Source: JBBRGK01 sp036741355 (GTDB lineage: Bacteria > Chloroflexota > Dehalococcoidia > CAUJGQ01). Taken from it: DNA of 64,000 nt. Shown in pieces: positions 40,297 to 47,658 of the stretch. Location: NCBI GenBank assembly GCA_036741355.1, contig DAINSK010000009.1, positions 22,938-86,937 on the forward strand, written 5' to 3'. The position numbers and the translations under genes are program-made. Position 1 is the stretch's first letter, and every line of letters begins with the position of its first letter. The notes under the pieces were generated by a model. It saw nothing but the letters and a program-made list of their open reading frames with translations. It ran no database searches and was not told the DNA's origin.

Positions 40297-41406
40297 TCAG
40301 GAGATGAGTATGTTTACGGTGCAACCCAGATTCGCGTCGATCGACTGCGCCAATCCCACGTCAGGGCTTTCCACCTGTCGCTCGCCGGCCTGACCTCGCA
40401 GTTGCCACACCAGTTCGCAGATCGATGTCAGCCCCGAAGCTCCCGGCGCGAAGCCCTTCGACAGCAGACCGCCGCTCGTGTTCACCGGGATGTCGCCGCC
40501 GAGCGAGGTCCGGCTCTCGTCTATCATGCGTCCGGCGCCGCCTTCTTCGCATAACATCAGCGTCTCGTAGTGAAGCAGCTCCGCGCCGGCAAGGTAGTCG
40601 TCGAGTTCAACACAGTCCAATTCGCCGGGTTCAATGGCCGCCTGCTGGTAGGCCTGAGTAGCGCAGATACGGGTCATGCCGGCGATGTCGCGGAGCGCAT
40701 CTGGCTGGTTTTGCCGGGGGTTCGTAATGCGGCAAGATGCAGCGACCCGGATCAGTGCGCCTGCTCCCACGATCGCGCGCGCTTTTTCGGCAGACGCGAC
40801 GATGAGCGCGGCGGCACCATCGATTGCAAAGCAGCACATCGCCTCGGTATTGGGATATTCGACCATAGGACTGCGTAGCACGTCGTCGTGTCTAATCTCA
40901 GTCTGCAGGCAGGCAAACGGGTTAAGCGAACCATGACGTCTGTTTTTGACGGCCACCTTCGCAGCCTGTGACTGACTGAACCCGTGGTGCTCAGAGTATT
41001 CGCGGACAGCCCCGGCATAGCCTTGCTGTATGAAGTCGGGAGCCGGCGATAGTACGGGGCCACCAGGCGGCGCGGCCGCACGACGCCCACGACGATCGCC
41101 GGAAGTCACGTCGGATCCGATCGCCATCGCGACGTCCACTTCCCCTGTTGCCACTCGCAAGACAGCTTCGTGAAATCCGACAGCGCCGGAGGAGAACGCG
41201 CCGCTCGATTCGAAATAACTGCCGGAGGTCAGTACTTGAACGTCTTTGAGCAACAGACCACCGTCTTTGAGCGCCAATCGAACGGCTTCGGCGCCCAACC
41301 CGCCGCCATCCATGTGGCTGTAGCGACCGAACCGCGTCATGCCAACGCCGACCACGTAGACCTGGCGCATTTCGGGCATCTGATTCGTCTCCGGGAATTC
41401 CATCAT
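40297..41406 (-). CDS. Thiolase-like protein without catalytic residues
   Basis: The fold is that of SCP-x-type thiolases: QVYVVGVGMTRFGRYSHMDG at the N-terminus, LRVATGEVDVAMAIGSDVTSG near residue 80, and a C-terminal VNTSGGLLSKGFAPGASGLT block. Two things are odd. About 30 residues before the nucleophile loop are missing, and the expected CASGS-type motif reads FSSGAVGF, with Phe at the cysteine position. The catalytic histidine motif GHPxGATG reads GFAPGASG, with Phe for His. Both key residues are therefore gone. It probably binds acyl-CoA or lipids, or acts as a partner subunit, rather than cleaving 3-ketoacyl-CoA. DUF35 proteins often accompany such genes, but none is visible here. It is 369 residues and divergent from a marR gene. 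Confidence 0.82.
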   Translation of the reverse strand: MMEFPETNQMPEMRQVYVVGVGMTRFGRYSHMDGGGLGAEAVRLALKDGGLLLKDVQVLTSGSYFESSGAFSSGAVGFHEAVLRVATGEVDVAMAIGSDVTSGDRRGRRAAAPPGGPVLSPAPDFIQQGYAGAVREYSEHHGFSQSQAAKVAVKNRRHGSLNPFACLQTEIRHDDVLRSPMVEYPNTEAMCCFAIDGAAALIVASAEKARAIVGAGALIRVAASCRITNPRQNQPDALRDIAGMTRICATQAYQQAAIEPGELDCVELDDYLAGAELLHYETLMLCEEGGAGRMIDESRTSLGGDIPVNTSGGLLSKGFAPGASGLTSICELVWQLRGQAGERQVESPDVGLAQSIDANLGCTVNILIS

Positions 41407-41571
41407 AAAGACCGCAACGCTAATACTTTCTGTACATAGCAGTAAATTGACTCAGTAGGCGTATACTTGATGAAGCACTTTGCTGGGCGATGACAACATC
41501 CGCCGCCGTAATATCTTAACGAGACAATACGCGCACATCGGAACAAGCGCGATAAGGATAAGGTATCGACT

Positions 41572-42060
41572 ATGAAAACGGCGGAGCATACGAGGGATAC
41601 GTCTGAATTACTCGAGGCAGCCGTCTTTCATCTGCTTACGGCCGGCGCGGAATACTGGGCGCGTGTCGATCTAACGATGCCCCAACTGAAGGTATTGTTG
41701 TTGCTTGGACGGCATGGAAGTGCCCCGGTGAGCTGGCTGGCGTCACGCATGAAGGTATCACCTCCGAACATCACCGGAATCCTTGACAGGCTGGAGCAGC
41801 GCCACTGGGTACAGCGGACGAGCGACCCCCAAGATCGGCGCGTCGTGCGAATTCTCCTGACGCCGGAAGGCGAGAAGCTTCTGCACGAACTCTCCGGAGC
41901 GGGGGTGGACTACTTGCGGGAAAGCATCAGCTCGATGCCGAACAGGGGTACGGACTCGCTGCGTCAGGGACTATCTGCATTTCTCGAGTCGCTCGGGCAG
42001 CACGCCTCTCCCGCGGACAATAATTACGAATTACGCGGCCACGTAGCGGCGCGTTCTTAA
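41572..42060 (+). CDS. MarR-family transcriptional regulator
   Basis: A 162-residue winged-helix regulator. LTMPQLKVLLLLGRHGSAPV leads into the recognition part LASRMKVSPPNITGILDRLE, and the wing RTSDPQDRRVVRILLTPEGE is diagnostic of MarR. MarR proteins usually repress a divergent or own operon and release DNA when a small aromatic or lipid ligand binds. The divergent neighbour is the thiolase-like gene, with an AT-richer 165-base gap that contains an imperfect dyad near 41424-41444 as a possible operator. That target is inferred. Its stop overlaps the 3' end of the mocA-like gene by 4 bases on the opposite strand. Confidence 0.88.
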   Translation: MKTAEHTRDTSELLEAAVFHLLTAGAEYWARVDLTMPQLKVLLLLGRHGSAPVSWLASRMKVSPPNITGILDRLEQRHWVQRTSDPQDRRVVRILLTPEGEKLLHELSGAGVDYLRESISSMPNRGTDSLRQGLSAFLESLGQHASPADNNYELRGHVAARS

Positions 42061-42671
42061 CCCGCGGGTTGCCGCCAGCCGTTCACAGCCCGAGCGTATG
42101 CATCCGGGTCGTTCAGGTCGAGGATTACCTCTTCTTCCTCAAACGCGACCTCTCGGCGTTCTCGCTCGTGGCGTCGCATGATTGCCTTCAGTCCCTGATC
42201 CTCCTCCGACACGAGGCGCAACTCCGGCAGCAGCGTTCCGCTGAGAATTACTGGATGGCCTCTGCGGCCCGCGTACGCAGGTACGGTGATACAGCCTCCA
42301 AGGCGGGAGTGCTCTCTTAGTAATCGTTCCGTAACCGTTGAGCGGCGGGGCTGGTCGACATTGAGCAGCACGATTACTTCAGGCTCATTCGTTATCGCTT
42401 CGGCGGCGGCCCGTACCGACGTTGCTCTACCTTCTCGATAGTGGTGATTGCGAATTGTGATCGCACCAGTGCCGGCAAGCGCCTCCTCGACACGTTTGGC
42501 CTCGTGACCAGTGACGGCTACAACGGTGCCAACACCGGCCGCAAAGAGCTGCCGAACCTGGTAGGCGATCAGCGGCACGCCGTTCCAATCCAGGAGCGCT
42601 TTCGGCATGCCCATCCGGCTCGAAAGCCCGGCAGCCAAAACAACGCCGATGATGCGCCGAGGACCGGTCAT
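42057..42671 (-). CDS. MobA/MocA-like nucleotidyltransferase
   Basis: A 204-residue nucleotidyltransferase. The NTP-binding motif VVLAAGLSSRMGMPKALLDW at the N-terminus is that of MobA/MocA proteins, which attach CMP or GMP to molybdopterin. VIVLLNVDQPRRSTV holds the metal-binding Asp, and PAYAGRRGHPVILSGTLLPE matches the family loop GRRGHPV. MocA (cytidylyl transfer) fits best, and ModE-like and Fe-S genes nearby agree with a molybdoenzyme link. Start ATG 42671 forms an ATGA overlap with the sufU stop. A GlmU-like or CobY-like role cannot be fully excluded. Confidence 0.83.
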   Translation of the reverse strand: MTGPRRIIGVVLAAGLSSRMGMPKALLDWNGVPLIAYQVRQLFAAGVGTVVAVTGHEAKRVEEALAGTGAITIRNHHYREGRATSVRAAAEAITNEPEVIVLLNVDQPRRSTVTERLLREHSRLGGCITVPAYAGRRGHPVILSGTLLPELRLVSEEDQGLKAIMRRHERERREVAFEEEEVILDLNDPDAYARAVNGWRQPAG

Positions 42672-43051
42672 GCCGAGCACTTCGCCCGATAGGTCTCGAT
42701 CGCCCGCCGGAGGGCGTCCTGCGCGAGCACTGAACAGTGCAATTTACTGGCGGGGAGGCCGCCTGCGGCAGCAACGATCGTTTCCTTCGTCAACCCCTCG
42801 ATCTCGGTCAACCGTTTGCCTACGATCAGTTCGGTGGCGATCGAGCTTGTCGCGATAGCCGCGGGACAGCCGACCGTTTGCCAGCGCGCCTCCGTGACGG
42901 TGTCGTGCTCGATGCGCAGCATCAGCTTCATCGTGTCGCCGCAGACAGGGTTTGTCTGTACTCCGACGGCGTCCGGATCGGTCATCACACCGGCGTTCCT
43001 CGGGTTGGTGAAGTGATCGAGCACGGTCGGACTGTACGGATCTTCAGCCAT
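42668..43051 (-). CDS. sufU: SufU/IscU-type Fe-S cluster scaffold
   Basis: A 127-residue scaffold or sulfur-relay protein. The three conserved cysteines are in NPVCGD (with the Asp that also binds metal), TVGCPAAIATSSI and KLHCSVLAQDAL. The start is ATG 43051, with GGAGAAGG about 6 bases upstream; a longer frame to 43216 lies inside the peroxiredoxin gene. SufU proteins usually accept sulfur from SufS. No sufS lies next to it, but a cysteine desulfurase gene is at 35.3 kb. It overlaps the peroxiredoxin by 8 bases and the mocA-like gene by 4, so all three are tightly coupled. Confidence 0.9.
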   Translation of the reverse strand: MAEDPYSPTVLDHFTNPRNAGVMTDPDAVGVQTNPVCGDTMKLMLRIEHDTVTEARWQTVGCPAAIATSSIATELIVGKRLTEIEGLTKETIVAAAGGLPASKLHCSVLAQDALRRAIETYRAKCSA

Positions 43052-43520
43052 TCGAACCTTCTCCCGCTTCACCGACGCCCAACGCGGTAAAAATTGACAA
43101 TAACTGATCGCTGTTCGAAGGGTTGTACCAGGCGATCGCCAGCAAAATGGTGCCGTTCGGGGCGATGACGAACGCCGACCGTTGGGCCCGTTTCTGTTCT
43201 GCGTCGTAGACGCCAAAGGCTTCTGCCGCGTGCCCTTCCGGATCGGTCGCGAGCGCGAGGGTCACGCCTCCAAGCGAGCTGGCAAACTCGGAGAGCCTTT
43301 CGATAGGATCGGTGCTGACACAGACGGCCAGAGCATCGAGGTCCTTCAGGGTCTCTGATTCGCCGTTGAGCGACGCAACCTGCAAGGAGCATACAGGGGT
43401 GCCTGCTTCCTGGAAGAACATGAGGAGGGTTGGGCGGCCGGCGGAGTCCGGTACCATCACTGACCCATCGGTTGTGGTCAGCGTCAATTTGGGCGCCTGC
43501 TGGCCGGTCTGGATCGCCAT
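43044..43520 (-). CDS. Peroxiredoxin-like (AhpC/TSA) protein
   Basis: A 158-residue thioredoxin-fold protein. LMFFQEAGTPVCSLQVASL holds the peroxidatic cysteine in a TPVC setting, close to the TxxC motif of peroxiredoxins, and VSTDPIERLSEFASSLGG followed by LATDPEGHAAEAFGVYD is the usual helix-strand order. A second cysteine occurs in LAVCVS, but there is no clear resolving-Cys motif. It should reduce peroxides or act as a thiol sensor. It is placed between midA (4-base overlap) and sufU (8-base overlap), so it may protect Fe-S assembly. The start could be ATG 43523 or 43520. Confidence 0.8.
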   Translation of the reverse strand: MAIQTGQQAPKLTLTTTDGSVMVPDSAGRPTLLMFFQEAGTPVCSLQVASLNGESETLKDLDALAVCVSTDPIERLSEFASSLGGVTLALATDPEGHAAEAFGVYDAEQKRAQRSAFVIAPNGTILLAIAWYNPSNSDQLLSIFTALGVGEAGEGSNG

Positions 43521-44731
43521 CACAGCAGGCCGTCACCGGTTGAGCCGGGAAACCCGCGCAGGGCCGGCCGGCCTACGGCGCGCCCCTGTACAAGCACCCG
43601 AACGCGGCCCAGCCCTTCTGGGTCGAGCAACGCCTCAACGGCACGGCGCCGGGCAAGGAACTCTTCCAGGCTTGCTGCCACTACCGGACCACCGGCGAGC
43701 GCCTCGCCGATCCCGAGGGCAGGGAGGAAGTTCTGCTGGCTGGTGAATGCTACGAGTTCAAAACCGGAATCGCGCCCGCTCCGGACAACGGAGGTGAAAT
43801 CGACGTGGGCGGTCATGTCTTGCCTGCCAATCCGTTGATACGGGTCGGTTGAGACTGTGTGTCGTGAGTAGCAATGGAGTGTGCCCTGCTTTCGCCAGGG
43901 TGCGTACAGCGTCGAGGCGGGGTAACCGTAATCCAACGTCAGTACGAAGCCGCGCCTCACGGCACGGGAAACTGACAAATGCCAACCGTCGAGGTCCAAG
44001 TTTACCTCAGCGACAGCGCCATCCGCAGGAAAAACGCCGGCCCGTTCGAAGTATGCCTGCAAGCCGGGCGTCGATGGCTCGGCGAATAGATCTACGAACC
44101 GATCACCGTTGAGACCGACGAAGATTTCAAGGAGCTTCTCGTCCCGAGCCGTCACCCGGTGGACGGGAAAGCTGTCGAGTAGCTCGTTACTCAAGACACA
44201 GGAACAGTCGCCAGATTCCGGCAGCACATCGGTCCAGACGACATGCTCGGCGAGCGCTCCCAGAGTAGCTCGTTGCGCCTCCCTTTGTAGCATGCCTGAC
44301 TCGACGATTTCGTACTTCAGACACCCGCCAAATTCCCAGCCGTTCGCGGCCGAAATGATCGAGCGCGCCAGCGATCCTGTACCGGCGCCGACCTCGGCAA
44401 CCGCGAACGGATCCGGCCGGTCGAGCAATTCCCAGAACTCGACAAGCTGACGGAAGAGGATCGCGCCGAATAACGGGTGCAGCTCCGGGCTGGTGAGGTA
44501 GTCGCCACGCGGTCCGATCGCCGCGCGCGTGCGATAGTACCCTTCGGAGGGCTCATAGAGCGCCAACTGCATGAACCGGCGAAAGGTCATGGGACCGCGG
44601 TCCCCTATCTCTCGCCGGATCATGTCGCGTAGGACCGCGTTGTCGGTGGTTGAACCAAACCGATCGAGGGCGAGTCCCTCACCAACCAACGCCGATCCAG
44701 AGCCCGGTTGATGGTTGCGATCGAAATACAT
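43520..44731 (-). CDS. midA: SAM-dependent methyltransferase, MidA/NDUFAF7 family
   Basis: A 403-residue class I methyltransferase of the MidA family (DUF185). Family blocks are GPMTFRRFMQLALYEPSEGY, then GDYLTSPELHPLFGAILFRQ, the SAM motif AVAEVGAGTGSLARSI, and LSNELLDSFPVHRV. The human homologue NDUFAF7 methylates an arginine of a complex I subunit and is needed for its assembly. A bacterial counterpart is not settled. The first 36 residues have no family match, so ATG 44623 is an alternative start. It opens the operon midA-peroxiredoxin-sufU-mocA-like. Complex I is represented in the window only by nuoB. Confidence 0.85.
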   Translation of the reverse strand: MYFDRNHQPGSGSALVGEGLALDRFGSTTDNAVLRDMIRREIGDRGPMTFRRFMQLALYEPSEGYYRTRAAIGPRGDYLTSPELHPLFGAILFRQLVEFWELLDRPDPFAVAEVGAGTGSLARSIISAANGWEFGGCLKYEIVESGMLQREAQRATLGALAEHVVWTDVLPESGDCSCVLSNELLDSFPVHRVTARDEKLLEIFVGLNGDRFVDLFAEPSTPGLQAYFERAGVFPADGAVAEVNLDLDGWHLSVSRAVRRGFVLTLDYGYPASTLYAPWRKQGTLHCYSRHTVSTDPYQRIGRQDMTAHVDFTSVVRSGRDSGFELVAFTSQQNFLPALGIGEALAGGPVVAASLEEFLARRRAVEALLDPEGLGRVRVLVQGRAVGRPALRGFPGSTGDGLL

Positions 44732-44827
44732 ACGCCATCATGCTAGCGCCGGTGCCGCATGCGCGTCGAGGCGGTACGATGACGTGGAACCACGGGGTAC
44801 GCAAACGCCGTTCACGAGGGTGGACCG

Positions 44828-45259
44828 GTGGAACCTCACGTCAAGCTCTGGTTGGAAGAAGACGGCAGGCTGGTGCTCAGCGACTATCGCGCCCGCCTGT
44901 TGCGACTCGTCCGCGACAGCGGCTCGCTGGCGCAGGCCGCCGCGGCGATGGGGCTCTCGTATCGACGGGCGTGGGGCAAAGTGCGCGAGCTCGAGCGCAA
45001 CCTTGGCGTGCCGCTCGTACAGAGCCATGTCGGAGGGACCGGGGGTGGTCGCTCCCGGCTCACCGGCGAGGCCGCCGCGCTGTTGCGACAGTACGATGCG
45101 TTTACATACGACTTGACGGTCGAGATGGCGTTGTTGCGTGATCGACACTTCGGCGATCGGTTCGGCCGGCCCGCGCCACACGCGGGGTTACGCGAGAGCG
45201 GCGAGCAGATCGAGCCGGTCGCTAATGATCCCGTCGACCCTCCAGGCGGCGAGCTGTGA
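44828..45259 (+). CDS. ModE-like winged-helix regulator lacking the molybdate domain
   Basis: A 143-residue protein with the N-terminal DNA-binding domain of ModE (LysR-like winged helix). VKLWLEEDGRLVLSDYRARL is followed by LVRDSGSLAQAAAAMGLSYR and RAWGKVRELERNLGVPLVQS, then the wing GGTGGGRSRLTGEAAALLRQ. Full ModE has two molybdate-binding C-terminal domains, which are absent, so the ligand response must differ. The short form is common in several phyla. It is GTG-initiated, divergent from midA, and its last 72 bases overlap the GDPD gene on the other strand. A role in molybdenum-related control of the mocA-like operon is inferred. Confidence 0.82.
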   Translation: MEPHVKLWLEEDGRLVLSDYRARLLRLVRDSGSLAQAAAAMGLSYRRAWGKVRELERNLGVPLVQSHVGGTGGGRSRLTGEAAALLRQYDAFTYDLTVEMALLRDRHFGDRFGRPAPHAGLRESGEQIEPVANDPVDPPGGEL

Positions 45260-45886
45260 CGCTTGTTCCCAATCGTTGACCGTCCAAGCGAAGAGCTTGC
45301 GCTCTTGCTTGTGAAAATTCTCGACCAATTCGGGTGTGATCAGCGACCGGGCGATCGAGATGCCGGCCGGGACGAGGCGATCGTGCTCTCGCGCAGCGTA
45401 CGCCTCGAGGTGCTCGGGACGGCCCAGGGAATGGAAGATCTCGATTCGAGGCTCCGCCTCTGCAATTGCGTCCAGCGGCGGCCAATGCTGTCCGCAGACG
45501 GCCGCGCGGTCCGCGGCATCATTTTTGCGCAAAGCCCTGATAATCGCGCCGGGCAGGCGCCGATGCGCTCCCTTTAAGTCGATGAAGAGGCGGGGACCGC
45601 CCTCGGTCAATCTGATGACGTCTTCAAGGTCGATTAAGCGGTGCCGCAGGACGTGGAGACGCCCCCTGTCGTATACGAGAGGAACACGCCACACACCCCA
45701 CTCGTGCCTAGCGATCAGCCGGCCGTAGCTGTACCAGACGTCGATTTCGATCCAATCGACCCCTGCTTCAATTGCAAGCTGGAGTGCTCTTCGGCTGTTG
45801 CCGGCGCGGTGAGCGATGCGATCCACAGCCGGGCTACCGTTTGGCGCCACGAAAGGCGCGCAAATGGTCACGGACTCGGGGCGCAT
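45188..45886 (-). CDS. Glycerophosphodiester phosphodiesterase
   Basis: Hydrolyses glycerophosphodiesters to an alcohol and glycerol 3-phosphate. The TIM-barrel family marks are RIAHRAGNSRRALQLAIEAG with the His-Arg metal/substrate pair, WIEIDVWYSYGRLIARHEW with Glu and Asp ligands and the second catalytic His, LFIDLKG, and the C-terminal FAWTVNDWEQASQLAAWRVD. The barrel looks shorter than usual, with about 230 residues. The start is uncertain. ATG 45886 overlaps the upstream SirB1 gene by 53 bases, while GTG 45850 would overlap by 17. None has a clear ribosome-binding site. No signal peptide is seen, so it is probably cytoplasmic. Confidence 0.82.
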   Translation of the reverse strand: MRPESVTICAPFVAPNGSPAVDRIAHRAGNSRRALQLAIEAGVDWIEIDVWYSYGRLIARHEWGVWRVPLVYDRGRLHVLRHRLIDLEDVIRLTEGGPRLFIDLKGAHRRLPGAIIRALRKNDAADRAAVCGQHWPPLDAIAEAEPRIEIFHSLGRPEHLEAYAAREHDRLVPAGISIARSLITPELVENFHKQERKLFAWTVNDWEQASQLAAWRVDGIISDRLDLLAALA

Positions 45887-46667
45887 CAGGAGCGTTTGGA
45901 GCGAGATCGAGGTACAGCGACAGGTCGGCGTGTGCGGTAGCGACGTCGCCAATGTACGAGCTCAGCAGCCCGCGGTCACGACGTTCTTCAATCGCCCAGG
46001 GCGCGAGCACGAGCATCAGGTTCACGATCTCTCGCGCTCGGGCGTAGTCGCTAAGGTTGACGTAGCAGTTTTTCAGATTTGTTAGCAGCCTCGAAAGTAT
46101 CTGCCGTGCAGTCACCGCGGCAAGGAAGAGATCAAGCTGTTTTTCCGGATCGCCGCCTTGCTGTTTGAGGTAGATGGCCAGGTCGGCGCGGGATAATTCC
46201 TGTCCTTCGTTGAACGGATCGAAGTACCGATAGTGCGAAGCGTCCGCGCCGGCGCGAACGACGAAATGAGCGGGAAAGCCGATGCCGTCGACCTGCATTC
46301 CCAGATGGCGTCCGATCACGATGTAAAGCACCGACAGCGTGATCGGCATGCCGGTGCGGCTGGTCAGGACTTCGTGGACGTAGCAATTGCGGGGATCGTA
46401 ATAATGGCTGCGGTTTCCGCGGAACCCACGCTTGACGAAGAGGGCGTGGTGAAGACCCGCAATCACGGTGTCCGCACCGGAAACGTCGCCGATTTCAAAG
46501 CGCACGTCGATCGCGAGGTTCTCGATGGCACGTACGATCTGTTCGACGTCAAGCGCGGGCTCGGCGACGAGTCCCACCGCAACCGACGCGCGCAGCAGGT
46601 CGATGCCGCCGCCTGCTCCGATTATCCTTCCAAACGATTCTGCAGCGGGCGTAAGTTGCATGATCAT
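45834..46667 (-). CDS. SirB1-family transglutaminase-like protein with TPR-like tail
   Basis: A 277-residue member of the SirB1 (transglutaminase-core 2) family. The conserved block is RNCYVHEVLTSRTGMPITLS followed by VLYIVIGRHLGM. GIGFPAHFVVRAGADAS keeps the active-site-like His, and YFDPFNEGQELS holds the Asp. The C-terminal third (YARAREIVNLMLVLAPWAIE and DVATAHADLSLYLDLAPNAP) is made of two TPR-like helices. The biochemical role of SirB1 proteins is not settled. The ATG at 46667 or 46661 is the likely start. It is divergent from a peroxiredoxin and overlaps the start of the GDPD gene. Confidence 0.83.
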   Translation of the reverse strand: MIMQLTPAAESFGRIIGAGGGIDLLRASVAVGLVAEPALDVEQIVRAIENLAIDVRFEIGDVSGADTVIAGLHHALFVKRGFRGNRSHYYDPRNCYVHEVLTSRTGMPITLSVLYIVIGRHLGMQVDGIGFPAHFVVRAGADASHYRYFDPFNEGQELSRADLAIYLKQQGGDPEKQLDLFLAAVTARQILSRLLTNLKNCYVNLSDYARAREIVNLMLVLAPWAIEERRDRGLLSSYIGDVATAHADLSLYLDLAPNAPDAPRVRDHLRAFRGAKR

Positions 46668-46799
46668 CCCGTTTGAAATCCTACTTCAATGGAACGACAG
46701 GAGCCACGGCGCTATGATCCCAATTACCACGCCGCCCAACTATCGGTGGCGCTTTTCTCTGGCCCGGCGGTGGGTTAACTGGTTGGAAGGAGACGCGAT

Positions 46800-47261
46800 T
46801 TGGCAGAGATCGAGGTTGGTAAGGAAGCACCGGATTTCACGCTCAACGATGAAAGTCGCCAGCCGGTGCACTTGGCCGATTTGCGCGGTCGGCCTGTAGT
46901 GCTCGTGTTCTACCCGCTCGATTTTTCCCCGGTGTGCACCGGCGAAATGTGCGAAATCCGCGATCGCTTTCCCGACGTTGAGGCCGCGGGAGCCCGGCTG
47001 TTTGGCATCAGCCGGGACAGTACTTGGGCCCATAAGGCATTCAAAGAAAAGGAAGGGCTGAAGCAAACGTTGCTGTCCGATATGAAAGGCGAAGTTTCGA
47101 CGGCCTACGGCGCATGGAACGAACGCGCGGGGCTTGCCGAGCGATTGACCGTTGTGATCGACAAGAATGGGAAGATCGCGTTTATGGACCGCAGCCCCGG
47201 TATTCCCACGCCCCGCGAACAGCAGAAGATGATCGCCGCCGTTCAGCAGCTAGCAGCGTAA
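46800..47261 (+). CDS. Peroxiredoxin (AhpE/Bcp type)
   Basis: A 153-residue thiol peroxidase. APDFTLNDESRQPVHLADLR is the usual N-terminal strand region and LVFYPLDFSPVCTGEMCEIR holds the peroxidatic cysteine in SPVCTGE, with a second cysteine four residues later. FGISRDSTWAHKAFKEKEGL and LLSDMKGEVSTAYGAW follow, then TVVIDKNGKIAFMD. It reduces hydrogen and organic peroxides using cellular thiols. The start is TTG 46800, supported by AAGGAG about 8 bases upstream. It is followed 53 bases later by a small winged-helix protein on the same strand. Confidence 0.92.
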   Translation: MAEIEVGKEAPDFTLNDESRQPVHLADLRGRPVVLVFYPLDFSPVCTGEMCEIRDRFPDVEAAGARLFGISRDSTWAHKAFKEKEGLKQTLLSDMKGEVSTAYGAWNERAGLAERLTVVIDKNGKIAFMDRSPGIPTPREQQKMIAAVQQLAA

Positions 47262-47314
47262 CGCAACGGCGCGCGACCTTGCGTCGATGGCTCTCGACCC
47301 ATTGCCAACCCACC

Positions 47315-47650
47315 ATGGATCTCTTCGGATCGATTCGACGCATAACTGGCTTGGGGCCGAGGCGCGAGCATGACCTGGACGTGACCGACCAGTGGCTTGT
47401 GCGGACGCTGGTGCGTTTTCGTGAATGCACCTTTCGGCACCTCGAGGCTGAACTGCTCGCGATCCGTGGTGTGCCGCCATCCGACGTCGTTGCCTCGGTG
47501 CTGAAGCTCGAACAAGCCGGTCTGGTAGAACGCAAGCCGGTCTCGGGCATCGGCGCCGAGGAACGTCTCTTCCGCCTGACAAGGCGGGGTAAACGGATGG
47601 GGGCCCTCGTACCGGATGCGCCGCGCAGCCCGACGATCTTCTACGAGTGA
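47315..47650 (+). CDS. Small winged-helix protein
   Basis: A 111-residue protein that is probably a DNA-binding regulator. The helical stretch DQWLVRTLVRFRECTFRHLE is followed by PSDVVASVLKLEQAGLVERK and a wing-like RLFRLTRRGKRMGALV, the order expected for a winged helix of the PadR/MarR kind. I cannot assign a family. The first ATG in frame after the peroxiredoxin stop is 47315, and an upstream extension would lie inside the peroxiredoxin gene. Co-transcription with the peroxiredoxin suggests it may control an oxidant response, but that is inference only. Confidence 0.65.
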   Translation: MDLFGSIRRITGLGPRREHDLDVTDQWLVRTLVRFRECTFRHLEAELLAIRGVPPSDVVASVLKLEQAGLVERKPVSGIGAEERLFRLTRRGKRMGALVPDAPRSPTIFYE

Positions 47651-47658
47651 ACGCTGAT

